In this document: piece by piece, positions 44,983-58,507 of the stretch
Numbering within the stretch: the stretch's first letter is position 1
How the letters are laid out: every line of letters starts with the position of its first letter
Assembly: GCA_001179505.1 (NCBI GenBank)
Contig: CDMY01000306.1
Coordinates: 63,916-127,915 of the forward strand
Source: Vitrella brassicaformis
Lineage: Eukaryota; Sar; Vitrellaceae
Direction of reading: 5' to 3'
DNA: 64,000 nucleotides
The notes under the pieces: generated by a model
Databases searched by the model: none
Seen by the model: the letters and a program-made list of their open reading frames with translations, nothing else
Told to the model about the DNA's origin: nothing
Made by a program: the position numbers and the translations under genes

Positions 44983-45781
44983 TCACTCACTCTCTGCTTC
45001 TGCCGCATCGCCGGCATCATTCTCCGCCTCCCTCTCCCTCTGCTGCTGCTGCGTCATGTGTAGCCTGTGGGCCCGCTGGATGGCGTCGAGCGTGTGGAAG
45101 GCCTCGGGGCAGCTGAAGGTCTCGTTGAAGAGGTCGGACAGGAAGCGGCGGAGGGGCAGGGGGTAGCGGTAGAGATTCTTCAGCTTCCTGTGAGTGGGAT
45201 GGGCGGCATGGCCACAGGGAGGTGCACACAAAAGAAGACAAGACAAGGAGGGAGGGATGATGTGTGTGATGTGACACACACATGGATGGGACGGGGATGG
45301 GGATGTGGGTGTGTGGTGCCTTCCTGCCTTGCTTACTGCACTCGCATCCACAGGTGGATCGAGAGAAACAGGTAGGGCGCCGACTGCCTGCATACGCAAT
45401 CAATGCACCCCGGTGAGGTGGGGTGGGCAGAGAGAGAGAGACCACACAGACAGACAGACAGACAGACAGCTTTTGTTCGGTGGGTGGACAATCGCAATCG
45501 CTGTTGATGTGCCTCTTGTCTTGTAAGTCAGTAAGCACCTCTTCTTGACGAGCGCTGCGTGGACGGACTTGGCCACCACCGTGTTGCACAGAGACGCTGT
45601 CTGCACACACACACACACAGCTGGCTGGCTGGATGGATGGATGCGCTGCGCACCTCACCTGCTCGAGAACCTCCCTGTGTGTCTCGCCGAAGTCGGTGAA
45701 CCTCGCACGCAAGTCGTCCTCAGAGTCTTCTCGCGTCAGCCCATGTTGCTGCTGCTGCTGCTGTTGCGCCTACACCGAAGA

Positions 45782-45815
<34 letters not shown>

Positions 45816-48800
45816 TTGATCCATATGTGTGTGTGTGTGTGTGTGTGTGTCGTACGTGTGTCGGCCGCTCCCGCTCCCTCAAAGCGTCGGAATCAGCACC
45901 ACCACCACCGTCGCCAAAGTACTCCCTCTCATATCTGTTGAACCTCCGCCGTCTCGCCCTCTCCCTCTCATCCACACTGCCCTCGTCGCTGCTCGTCTGC
46001 CGCTGCTGGTCGCTCTCACCGCCACGACTCTCGTCCGACGACGACTCCTCCAGAACCGTCGCAGACACCCCCACAGCCACCACACGCCCCCTGCCCAGCC
46101 GGATCATCTTGCCAGCCATCTCCATCTCCTTCTCCTTCTCTCTGTGCTTCTCTCTCTGTTCTGGCCTCTCCCCTGCTGCCGTGGCGGGCAGCACGATGCC
46201 GCTGCCGGACTGGATGCGCCGCATGGAGAGCTCATGTTGTTGTTGGGGGTGCTGGTGGGGGTGCTGAGTGGCCAGGGGGTCTCTGTAGACCATCTGGGAA
46301 GACGCGGCGCTCTCGTCGTCCTCGTTGCCCTCAGGTATAGCGGGCGGCACGTGGATCTCTGTCTGCTGCACCAAAGGCCGCTTGTTGGCCACCATCTCCC
46401 ACTCCCTCGGTGGCTGCGGCCGCTCGGGGTCGTGTGTCTGCGGCTCTGTTGGTGCGGTGGCAGAGCTCTCAGACTCCCGCGCCGCCGCCGCAGCAGCAGA
46501 GTCCTCATCGAGACACCCGCTGGTGTCCGAGCCACTGGGTGAGATGGAGCGATGCCGCTCATTTGCCGGCGAGGCAGAGGAGGAGACGGTGAGGGAGGGA
46601 GAGGCGCTGGTCTGTTGCCGCTGCTGCTGCTGGATGCAGAAGGGTGATGGTGGGGAGGGGCGGCGTCTCGACGACGGTGGATGGGGTGGCCTCTGTCTCG
46701 CAGCTCTGTGGTGGTCAAACTCCTCCTCCTCGTCGCTGAGGGGCTTCTGGATGACCTCGAAATCCTCCCCCTCCCTCCCCACATAGAGATCCTGCTCATC
46801 CTCTCGATCTTCCCGATCAGGAGTGCCGTCCCCTGGCACATCCGCCGCTGCTGCTGCTGCTGCTGCCGCCGCCGATGGCCATCCCTGCTGCTGCTGCTGG
46901 TGGGTCGTGGGCTTGTGTGGTGGTGGTAGTGGGGGTGGGTGGTGGATGGTTTTCTCGACCCGCAGGCGACGCACCGTCGGATTGCTGGATGGCACGGAGG
47001 GGCTCGAGGACGAGCTGCTGCTGTTGCTGCTCGTGGGGGGGTTCAATGACGAACGCTGACCAGACAGACAGACAGGCAGACAGACAGAGATGTGCGTGTG
47101 GGGTCCCCCTGTGTGGGTGTGGGGGTGCCCGGACATACTTGAGGCTGGTCTGCTCCCCCTTTCTCTCTCTGTGTGGCGGCTGCCTGTGGAGCCTGTGGCG
47201 GTTGTGCGTGGGCAGAGGAGGAGGGCGGGAGAGGCAGCACCACTGGTGGCGGGTCAGCCCAGATCTCACTGCACACACACACACGTGAAAGTGTTGGATG
47301 ACTCTTGGATAAATGGATGGATGGATGGAGCTCACTCGTAAAGTTTGTTGGCTTCCTCTTCGCTCTCCTCTTCCTCCTCCTCGTCGACGCGCGTCAACCG
47401 ACTCCGGGACGACACATGCACCAACGACGACACGCCAAACACACGGGGGCTGCACACACACACACAGAGGCTCAGATGGATGGATGGAGAGGGAAGGGGG
47501 GGTCACCTCTTGGCTGTGGGGCTTTCTGCGGTGTTGGTGGAGAGCATGCTGCCCGATCGCTCCATGAAGGGCTGCTGCTGCCCGCCGCCGCTCGGCTCGT
47601 CCTGGTCGGACTCCATCCTGTGCAGAGAGCGCTTCATCGACCGCGGCAGCGTCAGGAACGCAGAGATGTCCGTCGGGCCCTTCGCCAGCAGGTCCCACCC
47701 AATGGCTTTATAACAAACCCACACCAGCCCAAACAAACAGTGGCATGTCCCTCTGTGTGTGTGTGTGTGAGATGGTCTCTGGGGTAGCATACCTGACATC
47801 GGCAAGAGCGTTGCGGGCGTGGCTGCCAGGAGGGACAGCGCATAGAGAGCCGTGCCGCGCGTGGCCAGCTGTGGCGAGAAAAGCGCCAGATTCACCATGT
47901 CTAGTGGACACACACACACACACACAGACACACACACCCCAAACACGGCTGTCTGACCCTCACAGAGAGAGGGAGGGAGGGAGAGAGAGAGAGAGTACCA
48001 GCGAGTAGGTTGTACTCCTTGAGCAGGTCGACGCCCATGGCCGAGGAGCCCGCCCAGCCCGCACACCACAGCTGACTCCGCACCTCCACCGGCGTGTAGG
48101 CGTCCTCGTTGGTAAGCACCTCAGAGATCCGCTCCAGACAACGAAACGTCCGCAGCACATCCAAACCTGAATGGACCCACACACACATCGACATGGATCC
48201 ACCCTCCATGTGCTGTGCTGATTGCTGTCGACGGAGTGGCTGGGCTGACCTGTGGCGGTGCTGGCGAGGAAGCCATAGAGGTGGGGGAGGGGCCGCACCT
48301 CAGCCACCGAGAGGTCAGCGCCGGCACCTCCGCGACCCCTTAAGGGGTATACCATCTGCACGCACTCACACACAGAGGACAGAGGGAGAGAGAGTTGCGT
48401 GTATGTGTATGCGTGTGTGTATAGGTGTATAGGTACCTGTACGAGGTAGAGCTGTCCGTCCTCCTGGTTGTCGAGGAAGATGAACCTCACCCTCGCCGTC
48501 CGGTACTCACGGTGGTCGCTACCGGGCTCCGGCACGGGCCTCAGCGAACCCTACACACACACATCCATCCATCCATCCACACGCGTCTCTCTCTCTCTCT
48601 GTGTGTGTGTGTGTGCGTGCGTACGACGTGCTTGGCCCTCGAGAAGGTGTACCACACCCCCGCCTCCCCCACAGCCCCCACAGAGCCGTCAGCCAGCAAA
48701 GGATGCGCACCGAGAGACGGGGATACCCTGGACGAACCAGCCACATGAACCACATGGATGGATTCACTTACACGTGTGTGTGTGTGTGTGTGTTGTGTGT

Positions 48801-51546
48801 GTGTGGTGTACCTGACGGCGAGCTGTGGCGCGCTGACGGGGAACGGGATGGGCTGCGGGCAGGTGCACGCCAGCTGCCACGAGGCACTGGGGGTACCCGA
48901 GCGGCCAGGGGGTGTGGGGGTGTTTGCTGCTGCTGCTGTTGTGTCTGATTGTAGTGCTGAAGGTGGGTATGGGTAGGGGCTGGCGTAGGGGAAGCCGCTG
49001 CCCTGCTCGGACTCGGCGAACGCACTGTGCTCTATCCTGAGTCGGCGCCATAGATGCGCACACACACACACACACACACAAACGGGGTTGCCTACGAGAG
49101 AGAGTGAGGGAGTGGGTACCTTTCCACAGAGCACTCCACCCAGCCGTCAGACACCACCTCGCCCTCCTGGGGCCACACACACACACGTGCCTCCATCCCT
49201 CCATCCATCCATCAAGGTACCTGTGCATCGTCATAGCTGTACTCCCAGTCCCTCTCGACATCCAGCAGCACCTCCCCACCTCCACCTCCACCCACCATCC
49301 CGCCCTCCCTCTCCCTCTCGGCGTCGGTGCTCTTGTCCCTGTAGAGGTGGGTGGCCCCCAAGGTGGCCCCGCTGTCCGTCGTGAACTGGTCAAGGAAGGT
49401 CTGCACGCGCAGCCGGAAGGGCAGCCGGCCCAGCCACGCGGCGCTGGTCACCGACCCGTTGTCATGCGCCTGTTTGGCAGACGTGTGCGTGCACATCTCC
49501 ATCTGTGTGCTGGCTGGGTGTGTGTGTGGGTGGGGACCTGTGGGTGTTGGTGTGAGGGTGGTGGCGGTGTTGTTGGCTGTGGGGCGGAGGAGAAGGCGCG
49601 CGCGAAGAGTCGGTCTAGGCAGCTGATGTAGAGCCTGTTCTCGGTCTGCACCCATCGGCCGAGCTCCTGCTGCAGCCAACCCTCACGAGCCATCAGCTCG
49701 ACGCCCTTGTCCACCTGAACATACACGCCCCACACACACACATTTGTGTGTACGTCTCTCCCTCTCTCTCCCTCTGTGCGGATGTGTGTGTGTGCGTGGT
49801 GGGGGGAGCTTACCCTGAGGCATTGCAGTCTGAGTGTGGTGGGCCACAGCGAAGCGGATGGCAGAGCGAAGGCCAGGTGGCGCTCCTCCTCAATGAAGAG
49901 GCCTATCAGATACTCTACCACCTGCACACAAAACCAGGCACAGCACGCTTACGTGACGTGGCCGGAGGGGGGATGGTTCTGTTCTTTCGGACTGACCGAC
50001 CTCTCGGCCCCCTCTGCGGCACATTGCGCTAAGCACCGACAAAGCAGCCTCCGACACACAGTACTCCTGCGTCACACCCGTCCTCAGCAAATGGCCTGCA
50101 GGCATCGCACCGCATCGCATCCACCACACACACACCGATTTATTCACACACACAGACCCTCTCCCCCTCTCTCTCCATGCCCCTGCACTGCACTGCACGC
50201 ACCGGCAATCCATTTCCACTTGGGCAACAGCACCGCCTGCGGCTGCACTGGGGCACCAGTGCCTTCGTCCAGCTGGCTCAGCCGGCTCACCTCATCGGCC
50301 ACCTGGCCTTCCGGCGCCGCCTGCGGCACCACCGACAGCGGCGACACGCCTGGCGTCCCACCACCACCACCAGCAGCTCCCTGCTGAGCGCGGAATGAGG
50401 GCGAGCTCACGCGCTTGGCCACCTGCTCAAGGGACCACTTCCTCGGTGCAGACGACGGGGGCGGTGGGGGCGGTGGGGGCGGTGGCGGCGGTGGCGGCGG
50501 TGCTGGTGGGGGTGGAGGTTTCTTCCCCCCGGCGCCATCCTGCTGCTGCTGGTGTTGAGTCCCAACAGGCGCCCCAGGGCTGGTGGCGAAGGCCAGCGGC
50601 CCAATGGCCATGGTGCGGGCGGGGAACCTTGAGCCGATGGAGAGCTCAGTGGGGTAGCCGTGGGAATAAGTGGTGGTGGGGGCGTCGTGCATCGTGGGCG
50701 CCGACGATGACGCGTGCAGGTTGATGGACGCGATCGAAGCTGCCGACGACGGCCGGACCACTCTCATGACAGCGGGGGGGTAGGGCGGCGGGGGGGAGGG
50801 GCTCTGCCCGACCACCACCCTCCCAGCAGAGGGCACCTTCCTCAGCCCCACGCGCAGCTCGTCGTCATTGCTGTCGGTGGAGGCCGAGTACTCCCTCGGG
50901 CGGGTGGTGCTCTGCTGCTGCATCCCCGAGGTGCTCGCCGTGCTGACCGTCACGCCGCTCATGGTCCGGTGCAGCCGATACCGCCCTGGCACTCCCCCTT
51001 CTAGGAGGTGGTCGCCTTTGTGCAGGTGGGGGTCGGTGTGGGGGCTCCTGGGGCAGTAGACGAGGTCGCACGGGGTGCCTGGCAGCTCGAGTGACGTGAA
51101 GCTGCTGGAGGTCTCGTGGCTGTCGAAGAGGAGACCGAAGTAGCGGATGGTCGACAGACGGAGGGAGGGGGAGCCGGCGGCGAAGATCTGTGTGGGCAGG
51201 TGTGTGGCAACAGAGAGGGAGAAGAAATTGGTGGTTTATGTGTGGGGGCGCCTCCTCTCTCTCTCTCTGTCTGTCTGTGTGTGTGTGTGTGTGTGGAGAT
51301 GGCCTTCTCTCTCCTGTCTGTCTTAAGGACTTTGTCGACGACGGCTCTGTTCTCCCGGAATGAGTAGCAGAGGTGCGGCACGAAGAGGCTGGTAAGGAAG
51401 TCCTTGTCGCGAATGGCCACAAGCCGGTCCAAAGTGCGGTAGAACTCCAGCTTCGTCAATATGGTCACACCCTCTACACACACACACACACACACACACA
51501 TGAACACCTATCCCTGTGCTGCCTCTGTGTGCCTTCCGTGCGCAAA

Positions 51547-51585
<39 letters not shown>

Positions 51586-52755
51586 TGATTGGCGCCCACC
51601 CACCTTGTGTGCAGGAGATGAGGCCCAGGAAGGTGGCGTACTCGCGGACCAGTGTGCGGCCCACCATGCTCTCTGTCAGCAGTCCCTTAGTCGAACCCCC
51701 AAGCCCACCAAACCACCCAAACAAATGGGGGGGCGGCTGCGACACACACACACATACACACACACTCATCGGAGAGCCCTCCCCCACCCAACCACACGAA
51801 GGCATACCTGTGGCGGCTGCTGCTCGCCATTGCCCTCTCTCTCGTCGACTCGCGGCATCGTCGGCAGCGGGCGTGTGGACTCCCCCGCGTCAGAGGGGAA
51901 TCGTGGTCGAGCTTGGATGTGCTGCTGGGTCTGCTGCTGCTGCTGCTGTTGCGTGACAGTCTGCATGGAGTGGACACGGCTCTTGAGGAAGGCCTGGATG
52001 CTCGAGTAGCTCTTGCGGTCGTGCGGCGGCACCTCCACGTTCACGACGCTGATCTGCAGAGATGAGATGGGTGGGCGCAGCCCAGCCCAGCCATAGACAC
52101 GTGTGGCTCTCTCTCTCTCTCTGTGTGTGTGTGGTTACGTGTGTCTGCTGCCCGTCTTCGCCGCTCGCAAGAGAAGAGCCTGAGCAGGACCTTGCCCGTG
52201 GGCGGCCGGCAGCTGCACAGATACATCGACGCACACCGACACACACACAATGCACTGCACACTTCCGACGTGTTGCGCTGTGTTGGGTGCGTTGGGTGCA
52301 TTGCGTTGCGTACAAGCAGGCGGCAGTGCGACTGAGAGCAGCGATGTGTCCTGTGGTGAGGCCAGGGGGCGCAGAGGCACGCTGCCGCACAGCAACCGTT
52401 CGCTCTGCTCGCTGCGCAGCGAGTGGGAGCTGACATTCTTCGGCATTGCCTGCAGGCACTCAATTAACACAATCACAGTGACAGACAATGACACACACGC
52501 CCTCTTCCCAGCCCCTCTCTCTCCCTCCCACCAGAGCGTGGAGTTGACTGGGGGTGCTGGGTGACTGCTTGACGCTCCAACACATGGAGATGTTGATGGG
52601 GCCGCCGCCACCAGGCTGGTGCTGGTGCTGGTGCTGGTGGTGGTGCTGCTGGTGGGGCGAGGGGGATGATTTTGGGGGAAGGGCTGCTGTCTTGGGGGTG
52701 GGGGAGGGGGTGGCCTGCACCATACACACAGGTCGGTGTCTGTGGTGGAGCCATC

Positions 52756-52788
<33 letters not shown>

Positions 52789-53571
52789 TCTATGTGTGTG
52801 TGTTAGGTTGCCTTGTCGACTTCGGCCAGCTCGTCATGAAAAAGCTGTACCAGCTCACACACGAACCCCCGCCTCTCCGCAAAGTACCCCTCACTCGGAA
52901 ACAGAAACAGCCGCCCCTGCAGGCACACACATACACAAACCATCACACACACACACACACAAAGGAGCCACGTACCTCGTTTCTCCCGGCCACAAGCATG
53001 GCGATCGCCTCCATGCCGGCCTCCACCATCGGCAGATGGGCCGCCCGCCACTCGAGCAAGGGAAACTCCCGAGAGCGGGGCGAGAAGAACCTGCCATTGC
53101 AAACCATGGAAATGTGGGGGTGGGGTCGGGTAGGGAAGGGGGTTTACCTGAGCAGTCGTCTGATGAATTTGGTGACGATAGCGTCCTGGTGCTTGAGGGG
53201 CAGCCGCAGGGGGCCTTGTAGGAGGTGCAGAATGGACGGCCAGTGCCTGCAGTATGCAGCACATGGAGATGGATGGATGTGTGTGATGTGTGTGGCTGTC
53301 TGTCTGTGTGGGGGGTGTACTGGGTGGCCGTTCGTTTCAGTTACCATTTGGTGCCTTCTCTGATGTTCATGACGCCGGTGGTCTTGATGGCCGACGCGAT
53401 GTCCTCACTCCCAAACCTGCACACACACACACACACACACAGTGGCCCACCATCCACCAGACCACACACAATTCACTCGAATCTGCGTACGCCTGTGTGC
53501 CGACGTGCAGCGCTGTGGCGAGCGACGTCCTTGTCGAATCCAGCAGCTGACACACACACACACACAAATGA

Positions 53572-53608
<37 letters not shown>

Positions 53609-56600
53609 GATGCGCTCACCCTTGTGTGTGTGACCTCACACGTGACGGTCTTGGCGAAGGCCTCGATTGCCTCCTCATCCGCACCACCACCACCATCAGC
53701 AGAAACCGGGCCCACAGCCAAATTGCACGCCAGTAATTGTGGCTGCCTGCATCCATCCATCCACACAACCACATTGACACACATACGGCTGCGGTGCCGT
53801 GGTTGCCATACGTACCCCTCGTTGGCAGCGGCAGTGCCGTTGTTGCCATTGTTGAGGCGCCACATCTGCGGCACGCCACCGAGGTCAAGCTGTGTCAGCA
53901 CCGAATGCGCCTACACACACACACACACACACACAGAGGGAGAGAGACAGGCTCCACCCACACACCCACGCACACACACACGCACCCACCTACCCGAATT
54001 CGTGTGTGCGAGGAGGGGAAAAGGGTCGCCGCCGATGAGATGGGCGGGACTGCCTGCACGTTGGCCAGAAGGTGGGGCGGCAACAGCAGCGACGCGCTCG
54101 ACAGCAGCAAAGACAGCACCTCCGACGCCTCAGCTATCAGCCACGGCTCGGCTGACGGACTGCCACACACACACCAGAACACACACACCCATTATGAGCG
54201 GTTGGGGCGGGGGAGGGCGGTTACCAGATCACGAGCTCGGCGAGCGCCTGATGGACGCCCAGCCAGACAAGGCACCGCACCACAAAGACCCCCCAGACGT
54301 CGAGCAGCTCGCAGCCGCCGTCGATGGCCCCGCTGCCGGCACCGCTGGTGCTGCTGGTGGTGGTCGCGGTGGTGGTGCCGTCACCCACACCGACGCCCAC
54401 GCCCATAATGCCATCGAATGACGACTCACCTGCCATGTGCACACAATCAACACACACACACACACACATATGGACGATCCTCTGTGGTGTGCGAGTGTTG
54501 TGTGGCTGTGTGGGTACCGAGCTCGTCAACGAGGCCCACCAGCCCCTCGCCCAGACTGGACAGCACGTACTGACCCTACACACACACACACACATGAATG
54601 GCCACCATAGGTGGGCATGGGCATGGGCATGGGCATGTGTTGCTTGCCTGTGGGAAGTACTGCTGTGACGAGAGGGAGGAGTGCGCGTGTTGGGGCGTCT
54701 CGGCTGACCGCTCGGAAAATGCAGACAACGAGCCGGCCGATATGCCTGCATCCCGCACACCACACCAGGGAGTCATCAGCCCACGTGTGTCTGTGTGTGT
54801 GTGTGTTGGTGCGTACCAGAGAAAGCCCTCGGTCTGTTTCCGATCTGCGGGAGGTTGGTGAGCTGTCCGCTCTGCTGGCCCAGCGACGGCTCGCTGCCGC
54901 TCGAAGGCATCATACCACCACCGGAGTGCGCCGCAGCCTGCATTACGTGGGGTGTGTGTGTGTGTGTGTGTTGTGTGTTGTGTGTTGTGTGTTGTGTGTT
55001 GTGTGTCAGTGGCGGGGAGGGAAGTCACCTTGACAGAGACGCTCCTCGCCATGGGTTGGATAGACATGGTCCCTTCCCCGACTGCACTCGCCGTTATGGG
55101 GCCGCTCTTGGCGCGATCAACTGTGTGAATGGACGGACGGATGGATGGATGGACGATGGACACACACGTGTGTTCGTGTGGGCCTGTGAATTCAATGCGT
55201 ACCAGCGACATCCCCCACCACACCAGTCTGCGGCCCTCCCTGGGTCTGCGTCTGAGTCTGTGTCTGTGTCTGCGCCTGTGCCGCTGCCGTCGCTCTCCGC
55301 TGAGTCGGGGAGGTGTCCTAAGTTCACACATCCATCCATCCATCCATTGATTCACACATATGGGTCGAGATACCTGCAGCGATGGAACATTGGGGAGGTT
55401 GAACGACGACGTCCGCGACCGTCTTGAGGGGTGCAGCGAAGGTAATGGCGGCAGAGTGGGAAACCTGCACAACACGCAGACCGCAACATTCGCATCTCTA
55501 CCTAGGGAGAATGTCCACATCTCTCTCTCTCCGTGTGTGTGTGTGTGTTTGCGTGTGTCCGACCTTTCTGCGCCGTGTACGCCCATGGTGCCCTGCACAA
55601 GGTGCCTGAGCTTGCTGCCGTGGTAAGGCCGCCGCCTCGCCCGCGCGAAGGAGACGATGTGGTCAAACGTCACTCTGCCTCTGGTGCCTGCACGCACCAC
55701 CCAATCGGAGTGAGTGTGTAGGTGGATGCGGTGCATCTCAACGCACCCAGAGCCATGGCGAGTATGTCATGGAGCAGCCTGATGACCCGCGAGATGTCTC
55801 CTGAGCGGTCCGGGGAGACGGGGTGGCGCAGAAAGGACACCAACGCAGAGAGCCCTGCACACACACAGACACACACACACACACACACGCAGACACAGAG
55901 AGAGAAACACCCAGATGTGTACGTGTGGGTGTGGGTGTGGGGATCTCTGCGCACCGTGTGGCGCCCCAGCAAGCGCAATGAACCCCGGGACGCTCCGCAT
56001 GAGAGCGAGGATGGAGCCGCTGGCCGCCTCAACACGCGCAGACCGCTCGTCTGCCGGCTGTTGGTCGGGCGGCAGGGGCGTCTGCGTCTGCTGCTGTGGC
56101 TGTGGCTGTGTCACTGTGCCGTCAGACTCCCTCTCCTCGATGAAGATGGAGCACAGCTTCTGGATCTCGGTCGTCCAGCACACCTGATGCACACATGAAG
56201 CAGGCCACGACAGATGGGTCGATGGACCGGTGCATTGCTTTGCGTTGAGCTGAGCTGCGTGTACTCACCTGTCCCTTTGCGACGGCCTGCCTCTTCTTAG
56301 GGTCGGCCAGAAGATGCCCAATCACAAACGCAATGCTCTCCCTCAGACCCACAGGCACACAAGGGTCGCTCAGCGCGTCCATCAGCACACCCACGCCCCA
56401 AGCCTCAGCCACCAGCCGCGGCCGCATAATAGCCAGGTCGCGCAAAGTCTCCAGACAAACGCGCCTCAGTGTGTCTGCCGACGACTCCGCAATGGCCACA
56501 AGCGACCGCACAAAGCACAGAGGCAGCCGTGTGGAGGTCCGGCCGCTCGCCGCGAGGGAGCCCCACTTCCGAATGAACCTCAGCGCGGCGATCCTCTCCC

Positions 56601-57236
56601 ACTCGACGGCCTGCTGATCGGCCACGGCGCTGCTGCGGGGGTTCCTTTCCAGAGCCACACAGACGAACTCGGGTACCCAGAGGTCGCTGCAAGCCGCCAG
56701 CGCGGCTTCGGACAGCAGGAAGTACCGACACGCTCGCAGAGCCGCCGCGCGTGTGAGAGTGTCTTGGTCGAATAGGAAGTGCCGAAAGAGAGAGAAGGAG
56801 AGGATCCAGTCGAAGGCTGGTGGGGGCTGCTGCAGCTGCTGCTGCTGCTGGGCTTGGGCGTGGGTGGCGGACGGCGGGAGGGCGCCTGCTGCATCGACGG
56901 AGAGGGGTGCGGGTGCGGAGGCTGGGGCGGGGCCGGGAGCCGCCTCGCCCGACCATGACATACCCTGAACACCACAAGGACACACACACACGGACAACAC
57001 AGGATACATGAAGGTGAGTGTGTGTGGTGCGTGTCCATCCATCCATTCATTCGCTCGCTGACCTGCGCGACGTGGGCCACTCTGTTGAGTAGCTCGAGCT
57101 TGACGCGGCAGTCGACGGCCGCGGAGGGCGACGGCCCATAGACGCGCCGGCTGAGTGATTTGAAGAGGTTCTGGAGCAGCTCATGCTGCGAATGGAGGGA
57201 CGATGACCCATCGGCCGCATGAGTAGTGGCTGTCAT
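44983..57236 (-). CDS. RICTOR: RICTOR-like TORC2 subunit
   Basis: A 12-kb gene of about 35-40 exons, from MTATTHAADGSSSLHSQ (57236) to a Glu-rich end (44983). RICTOR is the defining subunit of target-of-rapamycin complex 2. The N-terminal armadillo-like region (about 57110-56150) reads AALRACRYFLLSE, AALRFIRKWGS, FVRSLVAIAES, LRRVCLETLRDLAIMRPRL and LADPKKRQAVAKGQ, the family's most conserved stretch. A middle block near 51660-51320 has LVREYATFLGLISC and FYRTLDRLVAIRDKDFL. The late RICTOR signature lies near 48090-47640 (VWCAGWAGSSAMGVDLL, TRGTALYALSLLAAT, IGWDLLAKGP). The stretch 47060-45900 is a long disordered Ser/Pro/Gln/Glu insert. Nearly every intron carries CA or TG runs. Exon joins in the Pro/Gln-rich parts are uncertain, but the family call is firm. 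Confidence 0.8.
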
Positions 57237-57559
57237 CCCATCTGTGTGTCAGTCAACAGCGCCAGAGTGACTGAGCTGCTGAGGGCGCATGCATGACGCA
57301 ACACAGAGAGTGACAGAGATGCACAGACGCGAGATGTGCATGGATGTCTTGGTCAGATGAGCGTCGTACTTACCGGATAATGGGGAGCGGCCAGCACTAG
57401 AACAGAGAGATTGAAAGATAGATAGACGAGATGAGAGGGATGGAACACGTCAGCAACCACGCGGGTTTGTTCCTTCCAAAGGCGGGAGATCTGCACAGGC
57501 TGAGCTCGCGACCTTTTGCGAGCTCAATATGCAGAGAGTCGTGGGCGGACACAGCAGTG
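57237..57559. promoter_or_regulatory. Divergent region between RICTOR-like and BCD1-like genes
   Basis: This 323-bp spacer holds a perfect 8-bp inverted repeat, GAGCTCGC and GCGAGCTC, separated by 8 bases (57502-57525). It is the paired form of the start-proximal motif. Its right half ends 35 bp before the BCD1 ATG. Confidence 0.5.
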
Positions 57560-58138
57560 ATGAACGCCCCGCAACAACCATCCCCCCCTGAGTGCTTCAT
57601 CTGTAAGAAAGCCGCAAGATACCGCTGCCCGGCCTGTCAGACGCGCACATGCAGCCTCGAGTGTGTCAAGCAGCACAAGGAGCGAACGGGCTGCACGGGG
57701 CAACGCGAGAGGGTCCAGCACGTCGCCGCCAGCAGCTTCACCGACACTGACCTTCACCGAGATTTCGTCTTTCTCGAGGAGGCCCTCCGCGCCGTCGAGG
57801 CCGCCAGACGCGCCAGGGAGCGGAGATCGCCACAATTGCAGCCACAGAGGGCTCGTGCGCACGGTATGCAAGCACGTGGCAAGACATCCACTCATTCATC
57901 ATCGCACGTTGTGTTTGTGCTTGTCATGCCAGGTAACGCATCGCAGCGGCAGGTTCGACGGAAGGGGCATCGATCACTTACTAGGAGGGGAGGAGGGCGA
58001 CCGAACTTCTCAGACCCTCGAAGAGCACCTCGGCAAAGTGGAGTGGCTGAGGAGAAGGGCAGAAGGGCAGAATCAGTCAGTGGGAAGCAGGCGGACGGCA
58101 AGAATGAACCTCGGAGCGAGATGGCGGATGTCGATTGA
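57560..58138 (+). CDS. BCD1/ZNHIT6-like HIT zinc-finger protein (box C/D snoRNP assembly)
   Basis: Two exons (57560 to about 57864, about 57934-58138). The HIT zinc finger is CFICKKAARYRCPACQTRTC followed by CVKQHKERTGC, close to the N-terminus. The next lines, GQRERVQHV and DTDLHRDFVFLEEALR, are typical of the Bcd1/ZNHIT6 group. That group acts in box C/D snoRNP biogenesis in the nucleus. The protein is short (about 170 residues) because the C-terminal domain of larger homologues is replaced by a basic, disordered tail (RRKGHRSLTRRGGGRP) ending MADVD. The gene may be naturally short, or an unrecognised 3' exon may exist. It is convergent with the ankyrin gene, 370 bp away. Confidence 0.8.
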   Translation: MNAPQQPSPPECFICKKAARYRCPACQTRTCSLECVKQHKERTGCTGQRERVQHVAASSFTDTDLHRDFVFLEEALRAVEAARRARERRSPQLQPQRARAHGMQARGKTSTHSSSHVVFVLVMPGNASQRQVRRKGHRSLTRRGGGRPNFSDPRRAPRQSGVAEEKGRRAESVSGKQADGKNEPRSEMADVD

Positions 58139-58438
58139 TAGCTGGCTGGCTGGCTGGGTGCAGAGGCAGGCGACCATCTTTTTTTGGGCCTTGTACAGAG
58201 GAGGGGTGGCATAGTGTCTGTCCGTCAGATCTGATAGTTGTGTGGGCACGAGTGACTTTCGGTGATATATTGCAGCGTATTGTGTGTGGACCTTCGTGGT
58301 GGCTGTGAAGGCCGACCTTTCCCGTTCCCTCACATGACAAACAAAATTGACATCCAAAGACACTTCACATATTATGCACACACAGCCGTCCTGCCACACA
58401 TGAACAGACACATAAGCTGCCTAAGACAGCCATAGACC

Positions 58439-58465
58439 CTCTCTCTCTCTCTCTCTCTCTCTCTC
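58439..58465. repeat. CT dinucleotide run
   Basis: An uninterrupted CT run in the 3' intergenic space between the BCD1-like and ankyrin genes. It is one of the longest pure CT tracts in the window. Confidence 0.9.
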
Positions 58466-58507
58466 CCCTTCCCGTCCACCCAATGAGCCACCGCACCATC
58501 AAGCCCA

